Assembly (NCBI GenBank): GCA_030867875.1
Contig: JAOWCC010000019.1
Coordinates: 77,528,861-77,592,860 of the forward strand
Reading direction: 5' to 3'
DNA length: 64,000 bases
Source of the DNA: Actinernus sp. WN-2022
Taxonomy: Eukaryota > Cnidaria > Anthozoa > Actiniaria > Actinernidae
The position numbers were made by a program, and so were the translations under genes. Below the pieces are notes generated by a model, which did no database searches, had not been told where the DNA came from, and saw only the letters and a program-made list of their open reading frames with translations. Of the stretch, positions 22,156 through 34,900 are shown piece after piece. The first letter of the stretch is position 1. Each line of letters begins with the position of its first letter.

Positions 22156-23385
22156 TGTATCGCTCTGTTGGTTATCTTTTTTCCCGTTGTAAACACGGTC
22201 CTTTATTGTTAGCGACCGGTAGAAACTTCACTTGTGGTCAGAGTTTAAAAACGATTTCAAGTGAAGTGCGAAGTGCCAATCGTGCAACCTTTAGTAAGGA
22301 ATGACTATATTTGGACCCTTCACTGGAGAAACCTGATTGGCCACTTCTACTTTAACGCTAGTAGTACCAGGGCTATGAAAACCAGCACGACCACGCAGTG
22401 ACCACGGAGGAATGGGCTCGAGGACCTCTGTCGGCCCTCCGTCGGGCCAATCAAGTGATTGCATCGAACGCACAGCGGACACACTCGGCAAACGCTCGAG
22501 TCATTTCGCTTGGATACGTATAACGCCGTGGCGCGATTTTCTGTGAGAAAAAGAAACAAAGGTTTAATGAGTTTAATAGCACGACTGTAACACATCAACA
22601 GCAAACAAATATCGCTCTTTTGTAAATATCATGGACTACAGAAGCACTGTTTGAATTTGGGTAAGACGTTATCTATAAAATTATAGAGACTGGTTTGTTT
22701 GACATGAGAAAATGTGAGAAATCCGAAAACTGTTACTTAAAAATTTCATGGACTACAGAAGCACTGTTTGAATTTGGGTAAGACGTTTTCTATAAAATTA
22801 TAGACTGTGGTTTGTTTGACATGAGAAAATGTGAGAAATCCGAAAACTGTTACATCTATAAATCTCGGTGTTTTTTGACATGAATCCAACCTGTGTGAGC
22901 ACAGACTATAGACGAGCATATTCTGGACCAAATAGCGTCTCTTTAGTCTTAAACTTGTGTTTGTAGCTTCTTTACCTGATCTATCGCCTTCGTTTTATCA
23001 TAGATTTTCTAATGTACTTTCCAACTCTTCCCCATTTTGGCGCAAGTACTACATATAGTTGAACACTAGTGATGCACACATACGCGTCGACATGAGCTTG
23101 CATTATGCAACGCGACCAGACGTAGCCAATTGAACATTCGGCAATCCAGGTGATATCGCTCTGTTGGTTATCTTTTTTCCCGTTGTAAACACGGTCCTTT
23201 ATTGTTAGCGACCGGTAGAAACTTCACTTGTGGTCAGAGTTTAAAAACGATTTCAAGTGAAGTGCGAAGTGCCAATCGTGCAACCTTTAGTAAGGAATGA
23301 CTATATTTGGACCCTTCACTGGAGAAACCTGATTGGCCACTTCTACTTTAACGCTAGTAGTACCAGGGCTATGAAAACCAGGGCT
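22156..23385. repeat. Direct repeat of about 228 bp, copies at 22156-22385 and 23152-23380
   Basis: Both copies run from ATCGCTCTGTTGGTTATC to CAGGGCTATGAAAACCAG with very few differences, 1 kb apart. Between them lies an unrelated segment with its own tandem duplication. This looks like a segmental duplication or two copies of one dispersed element. Confidence 0.9.
22628..22856. repeat. Tandem duplication, about 113 bp twice
   Basis: ATCATGGACTACAGAAGCAC (ATTTCATGG in the second copy) to GAGAAATCCGAAAACTGTTAC occurs twice with minor changes. Confidence 0.92.
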
Positions 23386-23475
23386 ATGAATGACTATCCC
23401 GGTGAAATTCACGCATGTGCAAACGTTTTGCAGACCTGTCGGTGATTTAAACACACAAAGAACAACGTAATTTTA

Positions 23476-24018
23476 AGTGCCTATAACCCTTCTTGCAATT
23501 TTAATAGCTATGAACCTCCATAAAGTTTTGAGTACTTCTGTGAAGAAATGTTTTGCTTACATAGAATACTCTATGTTCTATGCTTGTTTGAAATCGCGTA
23601 AATTTGACCTTTCCTGACCCATGACCGCGTAAGTAAAAGCCTGGGTCGATTCCTGGGTAGACGTCATATAATTAATTCGACTTTGCAATCATCTGAAGAA
23701 ATACTTAACATGTTGACTAAAATGACTTTTTTCTTTACTAAGAACTCACAAACTGTGTATATTTTCAACGCATCGATGTTGTTGTGATAGAAAGGCGCCA
23801 TGGAGAATAATGCATTAATGAGATGACGTCTACCCAGGTATCGCCCCAGGCTTTTACTTACGCGGTCATGGGTCAGGAAAGGTCAAATCTACACGATTTC
23901 AAACAAGCGTAGAACATAAAGTATTCTCTGTAAACCAAAACTTTCTTCGCAGAAGTATTCAAAACATTTCGAAGGTTCATAGCTATAAGAATTGTAAGAA
24001 GGGTTATAGGCACTTTAA
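23476..24018. mobile_element. DNA element with about 190-bp terminal inverted repeats
   Basis: The left arm (about 23477-23668, AAGTGCCTATAACCCTTCTT to CTGGGTAGACGTCAT) is inverted in the right arm (about 23830-24018, ATGACGTCTACCCAG to AAGAAGGGTTATAGGCACTT) with scattered mismatches. The 160-bp centre is unrelated AT-rich sequence. Long inverted arms without coding capacity indicate a foldback-type or MITE insertion. The motif AAGTGCCTAT also starts the palindrome at 56545. Confidence 0.85.
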
Positions 24019-25070
24019 GAGCAAAAGCGGCGCAATCGGCGCAATCGAGCGCATGTACTTTTACACAGCATCCGTCTACCGCAATGACAGATACGTAACC
24101 ATGGAAACACTTTTACCTGTGAGATGTTCACGCGCACGCGCAGACAACTCCTGATTTTACACAATCTCATTCCCAGGAAACGCGATTGGACTTCACATAC
24201 CTGGACTGTAGTAATCATAGACCACGGCCGGGACGGGCTGACTCTTTCCCGTGGCGTGGGTACGGCCGTACCGCAACTTGACACACGTCATCTTCTTAGC
24301 GAAGATCTGCAATGAAACATGGTTCGTACATCTTTAATCAACAAAACTTCAAGGATTTTTAGGGACACACTTTAATGTTCAAGTACTATTTTTTGTCAAC
24401 TACCGTGAAATCAACAAAATTATTTTTTTACCAATAATGTTTCCTAAGTTTATTTATGAAAAATGTGCTTACTAAAATGAAATTCAAGGGCTTTTCAGAA
24501 CACTTTTCAGTGGAATCAAGAACATTTCAAGATCTCGAGCTGTCGATACTGGTTGCCAAAGACAGGTGTATAGCAGATGCTAAAATGTATTATGGATCTC
24601 AGACTAGTTATATGTAGGTGTTGGAGAAAAACGTGACCAGTTGCCATGGTAACTCACCGCGTCGAAATACAACACCACTTTACGGTCTTGAGAATCTACT
24701 CTCTTGAGGGACAGACTCTTGTCCGCTAACAGCTGACAGGGAATGAGAATACGGGTCAGTTAATAGTACACCAATCTTATTTACTGGCACAGGAAAAGTG
24801 GACCAGATGTCCGTTTCAGTTCAGTTGAGATTTATTTTGCACATGTTCAAAAAGAAAACTATTACAGTTTATGAGTATTAGAAAGGGAATATTAGAAGTA
24901 AATATAAGTGAGAAAAAATACAATAAATCAATCGTGCGCATAAATAGAGAAGTGCGCATAAATAGAGAAATGCGCTCTTGATAACTGAATGTTCGTTAAA
25001 CACAGAACAGCCACAACAAGACCCTCATCATCATCATTCCCACCAGCAGTGTCTTCGTCACCGGGTCCTG
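24019..25070. other. No gene seen; possible 3' tail of a dispersed element near 24820
   Basis: No exon of the thioester gene or other coding signature was found. TTTCAGTTCAGTTGAGATTT near 24815-24835 and a duplicated AAGTGCGCATAAATAGAGAA near 24940-24970 are the only structured parts. Confidence 0.45.
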
Positions 25071-25077
25071 GCTTTGA

Positions 25078-25131
25078 TCAGCCCCTATGGTTATTTCAGG
25101 TGTCGTTAGAAATTCAGAGTTTTTTTAAAGT
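25078..25131 (+). mobile_element. 5'-truncated SINE fragment
   Basis: GGTCCTGGCTTTGATCAGCC through GTTAGAAATTCAGAG is the reverse complement of the body of the SINE at 25745-26018 and ends in a T-run. The tRNA head is missing. Confidence 0.7.
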
Positions 25132-25640
25132 GCACATAAGTCCTGGCTAATTATATTACGAAGAGACTAGAGGCCATAGACAAAGGATTCCGGAATAAAA
25201 AGTTGATTTGATTTATTTGTCAATGTGTATTGGCCGTTCAAAGTTGCCCAAAAACGTGTCTTGGGTTGCCTGTGGACGAAAATCAAGCGCGCTAGTTGGG
25301 ACTGGGTCGAGTTTGACGTCATCAACAGAACACGCTCGATGCGCTATTGCATGAAAGGCCTTGCCGAATAAAGCTCTACGAAACGTTTAGCGCGATCTTA
25401 TCATCTTTCTCGGTTATCTATTCAATTATTTTGCAAATAAGCCAACGTTTTAAAGCCGCTTAGAGACGAGTTCTGTTTATGACGTCACGTTTTATTCACG
25501 TCCCAGTCCCTGAAGGTGCGCGGAAATTATTCTACATTTGGAAGTTTAGTCGCTAAAAAAAATTTGAAAACATTTTTACTTAGAAATTTCGGAATTTTTT
25601 CTCTACCTTTTAAGGTCTAAGCTTTAAAAAAAAATCGTAA
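25132..25640. other. No gene seen
   Basis: AT-rich spacer with no recognised repeat or exon. Confidence 0.4.
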
Positions 25641-25654
25641 TTGGCCAAGGATTA

Positions 25655-26018
25655 TATGCACTTTAACCATCAGCATCATTGTGAGCATCATCATCAACGT
25701 CATCATCAACGTCATCTTCATCAACACTATCACCACCATCATGATGTGATAAGGAATGACTCTGAATTTCTAACGAGACCTGAAACAACCATGGGGGCTG
25801 ATCAAGGCCAGGTCCCGGCTAATCCACAGATCGAATTGGAATTTAGCGTGTTGGTTTTTGCGTAGGAAGGAAAACGGGAGAACCCGGAGCAAGATCCTCG
25901 GAGCAAGGGCGAGATACCAACAAACTCAGCTCACATATGGCGCCGTGTCCGGGATTCGAACCTGGGCCACAGAGGTGAGAGGCGAAGCGCTTAACCAACT
26001 GCACCACCCGAGCTCCCC
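25655..26018 (-). mobile_element. Full-length tRNA-derived SINE with (ATG)n tail
   Basis: Read on the minus strand from 26018, the head GGTGGTGCAGTTGGTTAAGC is an A-box-like sequence and AGGTTCGAATCCCGG (25949-25963) is a B box, as in a tRNA gene. Arms that would form the acceptor stem do not pair, so it is not a functional tRNA. The body ends with the CTGAATTTCTAACGAGACC segment at 25755 and is followed by an ATG-repeat tail to 25655. It lies just outside the last exon found of the thioester gene. Confidence 0.8.
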
Positions 26019-26046
26019 AAATTCTTCACGAGAGTCTCTGTCATAC

Positions 26047-26184
26047 CTTGCTGATGGAGTTGGTGTCAGCAGCAAATCCTGACGTTACACCCAGCTCCAT
26101 GACGGCCATGTTGGACCTCTCTCCATCACCCAGCCACTTGGCACACGCCTTGGTCTCGATCTCATAACTACCTTCCTTTTCAAA
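26047..26184 (-). CDS. TEP exon, residues 945-990 (start of MG8/receptor-binding domain)
   Basis: [20 protein letters not shown], then [20 protein letters not shown] and [18 protein letters not shown] matches the receptor-binding domain block. Acceptor ACCATTTCAG, donor GTATGA; 138 bases, phase 0. No downstream exon was recognised between here and position 1. Confidence 0.95.
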
Positions 26185-26907
26185 CTGAAATGGTTGGCAA
26201 AATAAAAACATTACTGTACGGTTACAGTACGGTAACAGTATGGTTTATCTACGTTTACAGTACGGTTAATGCACGGTTACAGTACGGTAAATGTACGGCT
26301 CCACTATGACTAGAATATATTCCAAAATTGTTGGTTGTTAACAGTGTATCGAGGAAAAAAGGACAAAGTACGGTCTCTTCAATGGGGAATAGCTTTGAAG
26401 AACTGTATTTTACGCCTTTTGTGGAATATCGTAGCAGCGAAGCGAATTTCTTTACCTCGACGATGAATTCAAAGTTGCTCTTTCCCGGCACCTTGTTAAC
26501 ATAGTAAGTGATTCCAACCTGTAGCATACCAATGCCGTGTCCTGTCGCGTGAACCTCTAGCATCCCCTCAACCTTAGGGATCTGAAAGATAGACAACATA
26601 AGGGTTAGTGAAATTATTATTTTTATACTCACGTTTATTTTGAGATCAGTAAACTAGAGCTTGCTTCGTGCAAAAATATTCTGAAAGTAAGGCGCTTCTG
26701 ATTGGTCGAAATCGGGGAATTGCGGTAATCACTATCACAGGATAGATAGTGAGCAGAGGAGCCAATCAGATCACTGGATTTACCATAGAATACAGACTGC
26801 TATTGTTACTACTACTAATAAAACAGGTATTCATTTAGCTAGTGCAAATTCTATATAAATATATTCAAATGCGCTTCACAAGGAAGGTCTTGAGATACGG
26901 ACTGCTA

Positions 26908-26939
<32 letters not shown>

Positions 26940-28878
26940 ACTACCACTAAAAAGTATTAATCAATATAGCGCAAATTCTATATGAATATATAAAAATGCG
27001 CTTCACAAAGGAGGTCTTGAGATACGGACTGCTATTGCTGCTGCTGCTCCTGCTACTACCACTAAAAAGTATTAATTCATATAGCGCAAATTCTATATGA
27101 ATATATTCAAATGCGCTTCACAAAGGAGGTCTTGAGATACGGACTGCTATTGTGGCGCAAAGCGCTGCCACAGTTTACAATCATGAGTGTTAGTACCTAA
27201 GATTACCAGGCTGTTATGCCGGGAGACAGTCTCACGAAATAGCACAACGGGTTCTTTCGCGTCCCCATCAGTATTGATTAAAAGTGGAAGGAGACAAGGC
27301 CAACAGCAAGGACGCAGCCACAGGGTTTGTAACCCGCGACCTCCCGCACGCTAGACCGTGCTCTACCAACTGAGCTAACTTTTCAATTTCTCTATTAGCA
27401 TTTCTCTGTTACTATTTCCGTATTACAACTTGTCTGTTACTATTTCTCATTATCTTACGTCGACTTGTTGAAGGACCATGGCGTTTTTGGAGTTGACGGT
27501 AAAGGTCTTGCTGAACGCCTTGTCGACAGAGTTGGTGAGCTTGACAGTGAAATCCATGTTTGGAGAGTAGATAAGCGCTGCGAACTCCGCCATTGCCTGG
27601 ACACCCAAAACAGTGTCCTGAAATACACAAGGTAAACATATCATGAGACTTGAAGAATACTATGGAGAAAATGTTAACATCGTGTTAGATGAACATGTTT
27701 TGCCGTTAAGCCGCCTCTTTAAAATGACTGTTATAGCTGTGTGATGTCATGCGCGACCAGTAACACAAACAATTACAACGGTCTTTTCAAAGCCTTCACA
27801 TGGAATTGGAGATTTAATTGACGGTTTAAAATCTACAGTCGGGAAAGTACAAATGCAACTATTTGCATAAAAAAAACTCCAACAGCGTATCAAATCTACA
27901 GAATAAAATTAAATAACATACTGTTTGACGACGTTCCTTTTATTTCTCAATTTGCTAATTTAGTGCTGAAAATGGCAAAGCTTTCGTGTCTGCTGTGGGT
28001 CGACATTCAAAATCTAAAAACGAAACTGGTTTTCGAGTCGACATTCAGTTATTTGTAATTACTGATCTCGCGTGACATCACATAGCTGTTAAATGGTTTC
28101 CCAACAAATTGCTGTTTGATCTACATCAAACATTTTCATCCAACATTTTGCGTGATGAATACATGCTCGTATCGTTTAGCCACCTCTTCTAACAAAACTT
28201 GCGTGCGCAGGCAGTATTTAGCCAATCACAAATTGACCTGCAACATTGAGATTCAGTGGTATCTCACACAAAATGTTCTGCGGGCTCAATTTTCGTAAGA
28301 TGGTTGCTGAATGTTTGATGTCCAGGCGATTTAGCCAGTTCAGTCGAATGTTCAAGTTGACATTCCAACACGATGTTTAATGAAATTAGCCGGGGCTTCT
28401 TTCGTTTGATTTTGGGTTTCCTATGGTTACTAACTCGTTCCAGTCCCTATAAAACTGACCGCGCAACCCTAGGTAACCCAACATCAAACTTACCTGGAAA
28501 AAAACGTGGGAAACAAAACCGAAAACAATGACATCAGTGTTGCGTCATATGACCAATCATGTTCTTAGGAAGGTGTCACGTGACGTGGACCATACACAAA
28601 GTGACTAATATGGTCCCTCTCACCTGTGTGGACGAGTACCCTCCCAATGAGTTCCTCTGCTGAGAAAGCCACCGCACCACAGGTAGCCCAGCATGAAGGT
28701 CTTTGATTGATGTTATGGCGAGCAGCGCGTAGGCCGTAATCTCAATATCAGCAGATCGTGGTCGATAATATGGCCGGAATACACTGGACGGCTTCCTCTT
28801 CTTCTTACTATCGGACCAGTGCATCGTCCCATCTGAATGAGAACAAAGAATATTCTTACTTATATAATAATAATAATA

Positions 28879-28909
<31 letters not shown>

Positions 28910-31900
28910 TAGTGTACTTATATAGCGCCATATCCATTAAATGCTCTATGGCGCTTTACAATGTTGAAAAAATTAAAAACTAAATACAAAGATCGTTAAA
29001 ATACATTAAAAACAAAAGAATAAATATTTACAAATACGTTTCCCTAAAAATATGAGTCTTTACATGAGATTTAAAAATATTTACAGTAGAACTACATCTA
29101 AAGTCTAGTGGAAGACCATTCCAAAGTTTTGGGGCAGCAACGGAAAAAGATATGTCCCCATATGTCCTCAGGTTTGAGGGTGGTACAATTAAAAGGTACT
29201 TTCTAGCAGACCTTAAGTTGCGATTAGGCACATAAGTATGAAGCATATCATTAATATATGATGGCGCTAAGCCATTGAGAGCCTTATAGGTAATGAGAAG
29301 AAGTTTAAAAATTATTCGTTTCTCTACTGGCAGCCAGTGTAGTTCTTTAAGGACTGGCGTTATATGGCTAAATTTAGAATTGCGAGTAATAAGCCGGGCC
29401 GCGCAGTTCTGAACGCGCTGAAGCCTTTGAATTAGGCTTTTAGGCAACCCATAAAGTACAGAATTGCAGTTATCAAGCCTACATGTAATGAAGGCGTGGA
29501 CAAGCTTCTCTGTTGATTCCTCTGACAGATCATTTCAAATCTTACTGATTTTCTTAATATGGTATAGTGCAGACTTACAAACTGATTTAACTTGCATTTC
29601 CATTGACAGATAACTATCAAAAACTACTCCTATATTCCTTACGGCAGCCGATGGCTGTACACTACAATTTCCTACTGTTAATGTACTAAAAATTGGACGA
29701 GAGCGGTATTTAGAGCTAATCACAAGCAGTTCCGTTTTATCACTATTTAACTTAAGCTTATTACTCGGGCTGCCTGTGGCAGCACCGAGTCTAAATCTGC
29801 AAGCCGTAATTTTTTTATTTTAATTTTTTTTGTTTGTTTCATGTAGCAATTTTTTTGCGCATGCGTTAAAGGTCAAATTCACACCAATCAGATTGCACTG
29901 TGCTGGTCACGCAACAATCGCCAGGTTAATTTATTTACATTATTTAATACAGTAAAGCAAGATGGCGGAGGACCCGCGAGGAACTTTCTCTCTAATTTGG
30001 AGTTCCATCTCTCAAATGTAAGCCAGTTTAATGTTTTATTTAACTTCACTCGTGCGAAAGCCTTCCAACAGGCTCAGGATATTTCAACTGGCGCTATTGT
30101 CGGAGCCGAAGGACCGCGTTTTTTACCCAGATGGCCAGTAATTTTATATACGACACGTACGACGACCTGAAGCCAGTAAAGGAGCCAGGATCCGGAAAGT
30201 TCAAAATTTGAAGAAATAGATATTGGAATCTATAAGCCATCGGCTCGCTGTGCTGCATTTAAAACATCCGAGGAGAACATCTTATTTTGGGTGAAGGCAC
30301 TTCAAGACCAATATTATGAGTCTCTGAAAAACTGTCAGAGATTTAAATTTACCGTAAGTTGGATCAGAGAGTATTGAGATCAAGTTATAAATTTTCGTTC
30401 CAGCGAGGATATTGACCTAGCGGAAACGGTACAAGCTGTCGAAGGATTTTACTTATAATCATCCACGTCTACTTAACAACAGGAATAGCTATGTGCCAAG
30501 GCATGGGCAAAGATTGAGTTTCCCAGATTACAGATGAAAGTAGAGAACTTAATGAATGAAGAAACAGAGGTCACGCGCGACATGCTTGAGAACATGAACA
30601 TGTTCAACACTTTATGTTATACTAAGAAAACAAAACAAATTACATAGCCTGCAAGTTCACAAGTCAATGAAAAACCCCAAGAGCCTGTAGTTTTGGATCA
30701 ACATATCCTTGAAACTCCAAAAGCAACATACACATGAGTCAAATTCAAACCGGAAGAGACGGAATTCTTTAGATTCTTCACGACAATAAGAACTCTCTCG
30801 CTGCTTTAATGACCTTGATTTGTAACATGGAGGCTGACCTAACTGATATGCGTAATGAATTCTTACTCTCGTCACATCAAAACGAAACTCAGTCATTTGG
30901 AAGACAAATTAGTGCAGCAAGATAATATATACAAGACCGAAATCAAGATGCTGTCATCACCTTTATTGACCTAGAAGTTGAAAATGGCGAGTTGAAAGCG
31001 GATATAATAAAGCTGAGATCCGACTTTCAAACTTAAAAAAATAATCAAGAATACAAAAAATACAATGAAAGACCAAGGTCTCCAGTGTTCCGAGACTACC
31101 CAACCTACTGAAGCTTTAGCAACGAATCAGTTTGTTCAAGAGCCATCTTTCTTACATGACAACCCGATCCCTATTCATCAGAATACATTTTCTGTGCTAA
31201 ATGACGAGAGTTTACAATCACCTGACCGACAACCCACTATTAAAGAAAGGGACCATGAAGTACGGTAGTACGGTTAATTCTCGGGTTCAAAACAATGAAT
31301 ATATGCCTGCTCAAATGCAGTGTGTTAAACGAATAAGTAGTGTTTAAATTAAAAGATCAACGTACGAGAAAAATAAAAATATTAAATTACATATATACTA
31401 GGGGAGCAGAGAATGAAAGTCACCGCGCTACCGACCACTCCTAAAGACTGCTAAATTCAGCTAACAATTCTTCCCTTTGGTTATTACTAAGAGGATTTCA
31501 AATGAAAGTGTATTTCATCTTCAATCTCATGTGGCCCGAGTGAAAGCCCAGATGAGCTCTTGTTGGATAACGTCCAGTTACAAATTTCTCCAACAAAAGC
31601 TTCAACTTGACCAGCCGATGATACTTGGTCGTCATTACAAAGGGAGTTGAAGGACATATATAACTGGTGTCATCCGCGTATAAATGAAATTTCAGATTAT
31701 AGCGCCGAACAATATCACCAAGTGGTGAAGTATAAAGTAGGTATAAAGTTGGGCCAAGAACAGACCCTTGAGGAACTCCACATGTCAGAGGGCGAGATGT
31801 GGACCTTTGACTTCTTATACTAACAAATTGAGATCTATTATTAAGGTAAGAGGTAAACCACGATAGGGCTAAGCCACTTATACCATAACGAGAAGCTAAC

Positions 31901-34900
31901 CATTTCAATAAAATAGTGTGATCGACAGTATCGAATGCAGCCGATAAATCTAATAGTAACAGTATTACAGAACGATTGTTGTCAATTTCATAAAGGATAT
32001 CGTTAGTTACTTTAATAAGAGCAGTCTCAGTACTATGAAACTGTTTGTAGGCTGACTGAAATGTTTCGTCCTTTCTACTTCTTTCTACTTCCATTTTAAC
32101 GTATTCATGAAGTTCATATGTTTGATAACCCCAAAACATAGATTTGTGTCAAAATGGTGAGCACGGAACAGATTCAAAACAGAGATCCAAAAAAATACGC
32201 CATCTTGGATGTGACGTCACAAGTGAAACACACAAAACCGGAAGTTCCTAAATGTAGCACAGCGTTTTTACAAGTTAGGTTATTTTAGAATGGTTTCCCG
32301 CTATTGTTGAGTTGCAATTATTCCTAAGGGAATCAAATCACAAAAGCGTAGCATCCATGTTGTTTAGTATAACAAAAGTAGTTAATGCGGCATCTTTTGT
32401 TCCACCACGGTGCAATCTACCAATTGGCGGGGGAAATAATCTAAAAATAGCCCAACTTGTAAAAACGCTGTGACAACTATATAGGAGATATGGACGCTCC
32501 TAGGTAAGGGCTCCAGATGTCCTTTAATCCCGAATATAAGCCCCCGAGGAATGTCCCCGCGTATACGCCCGTGTGACATACAGACAGGAAAGGAACTACT
32601 GTATTCTAAGTCTTTTGGATAATGAATTTACAACACAATTTCTCATCACGACTTAACACGTCCTGTCAGCGTATAAAGTGAAGACTTTAGAATGGTTCAA
32701 TGTGACGACTTAACACGTCCTGTCAGCGTATAAAGTGAAGACTTTAGAATGGTTCAATGTGCCAATGTGTTTTCATGACTTGAATTTTATGCGGGAAGCT
32801 AATCTTCCTAAATCTCGTTATATATAAATTAACTAAACTAAAAGTTAAAGTCTGACAATGTCTAAAAAAGCTCGATCTGAATGCAACTTGGAACAAAGAC
32901 TGGCGAATATTGCTTTAGTTAAGTTTCACTGCGTTGTCTATTTTTATTTAGAACATGGTCACACCCACTCGACCAATCAGCGTTCCCCATTTTCAGCTGT
33001 TTAAATCCCACAGTTAAGTAATTAGTATTCTCTATATAGAGAATACTAATAAGGCTATGAAACAATAGAAAACAATTACTCCCCTAGACTAGACCCTGTA
33101 TATCATTTCGAAATGTTCAGAGTTTCTTACAGTAGTTGCCAATAATTTCAGAAAAAAATGTGTCGTGGAAGTGACCAAATTCTAATATGCTTAGATAATG
33201 AACACTCGAGTTCTATGTGATTTAGAGTGCCTCGTATTTTAGCTAGCGCGCTCGTGGTTTCCTATCTAAATGCTCGGCACTCTAAATCACATAGAACTCT
33301 CGTGCTATTATTTAACCCTTACGTAAATCTTAATTGTTTCTACATTGCAACTTAAATACCTTCCAGGCTTGTAAATGGTGGTCCCGGCTAGATAGCTGCA
33401 TGGTTTTTCTCGGACACTCCAACTCATTTTATATACTTACATCAACTAATACTTGTAGCTGTATGAGTGAAGTAAATGTTGTTGAAACAAGCCTCCCATA
33501 CTGTCACCAACATTCAAGCTACTTTAAACTGACATATCAAGGCTGCACATTTCATAGTTATTTAAAATTTTCCACTTCGATGTTCACCTTCGCTGATAGC
33601 CAGTTTTAGTAGCGCTTGTCTGGCCTTTGTTTCCGAACCACTTTTAGCCAAGCTGAAGGCATACGTTGATATGGCCAGGCTGTAGACGTCCTTCTTGTTA
33701 ATGACATCCTGCAGTTTCCGCTCGAGGTAACGTACCGCTTCCTTCATGGCCAGATCGACATCCTGAAAGCAAACAATTCAATCCAACGGTAGTCAGAAGA
33801 AAGCACTCGGCAGAATCAGGGTTTGAAATTCATTTTCAAAGGAAGAAGCAAAAAGTTGCTTGTGGGTTTGAAACCTACAAGTAAAACCACTCATCAACAA
33901 GCTAAAAACTGAAACATGTTTTAATGTGCCTGGTGCCTAATACAAGCATAAAAATGCCAGTTCATTTATTTTCTACCAGCAAATCGGTAAATCGAGTCGC
34001 ATTTTGCCAGTTTGCTTGTGCGAATTTCTAACCCTGAGAATACAGTTCGTCTTCCATAACATTATATGCTTAAGTAATGGTCCAGATAAGAACTGTAGTA
34101 GAATCCACTGTTCTGCGGCAATGAGCCTCTCCCACATACGATTTTGCTTGAATATGCCTGAAGTGCTTTAGGAGGTATCTACCTTCCAAACTACGTCTCG
34201 AAAATAAAGTATTTGTTTATGCTATTGGCTCTTTTTCTGTGAAAACGCAGAGAAGCCACCATCCAGCCAATCGGATATAAAGAAAACAAAGGATTTTTCA
34301 ATCGCAAATTTGAGAACTTTTCCCACACACGATATTCTTCGAAATTAAACCATAGTTAGTTTGATCAAAATAAATTCAAACTACAAAATAATATCGAATT
34401 AAAATGCATTATTTTCATGGGTTTCTATTGAATTTATAAGTATCAACCAATGAAATTACGAGAAAGAATAATAGAAAATTAACACCTTTTAACATTCCTT
34501 GCCGTAGACACTACAGTTCTTATCTGGACCATTACTTAATTACATGTTTTAATTTGACTGAATTGTCTAAATACTTGAAAGGCCTTGCGCATTCACTACA
34601 TCACAGAGGGATGGGAGTTGAAAAAAGGTTCAAAAGAAGCAAATGAGAACAATCAGGTGAAAAACAAACTAGTGAAAAACTGTTTCACTGAACTTTTAAG
34701 TTATTGCTTTGACGGTTTTAAAATAATATAATTTCGAGAGCTAACCCGCGATTGCTACTAACAAGAAATACAGGTAACGCTAACCCGTTGCTACTAACAA
34801 GAAATACAGGTAACTCTAACCGGTTGCTACTAATAAGAAATAATGACTAACAAGAAATACAGGTAACGCTAACTGGTTGCTACTAATAAGAAATACAGTT

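Larger units (their letters stand above)
28862..32130 (-). mobile_element. Non-LTR retrotransposon copy B, split by Helentron-like element 1B
   Basis: The minus strand encodes a reverse transcriptase. [56 protein letters not shown] and [13 protein letters not shown] (YADD active site intact) lie in 32045-31600. After the insertion, [16 protein letters not shown] at about 29760 and the C-terminal ORF part [13 protein letters not shown] ([17 protein letters not shown] at 29380-29430) follow. The 3' end AAGCGCCATAGAGC to ATATGGCGCTATATAAG with a (TTA)n tail at 28864-28915 matches copy A. The 5' end is truncated near 32100-32130. Confidence 0.9.

Noticed and set aside
25925..26018. tRNA gene
   Set aside because: A-box and B-box-like sequence is present but the acceptor stem does not pair and a SINE body and tail follow. 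The same applies at 27330-27385 and 44690-44766.
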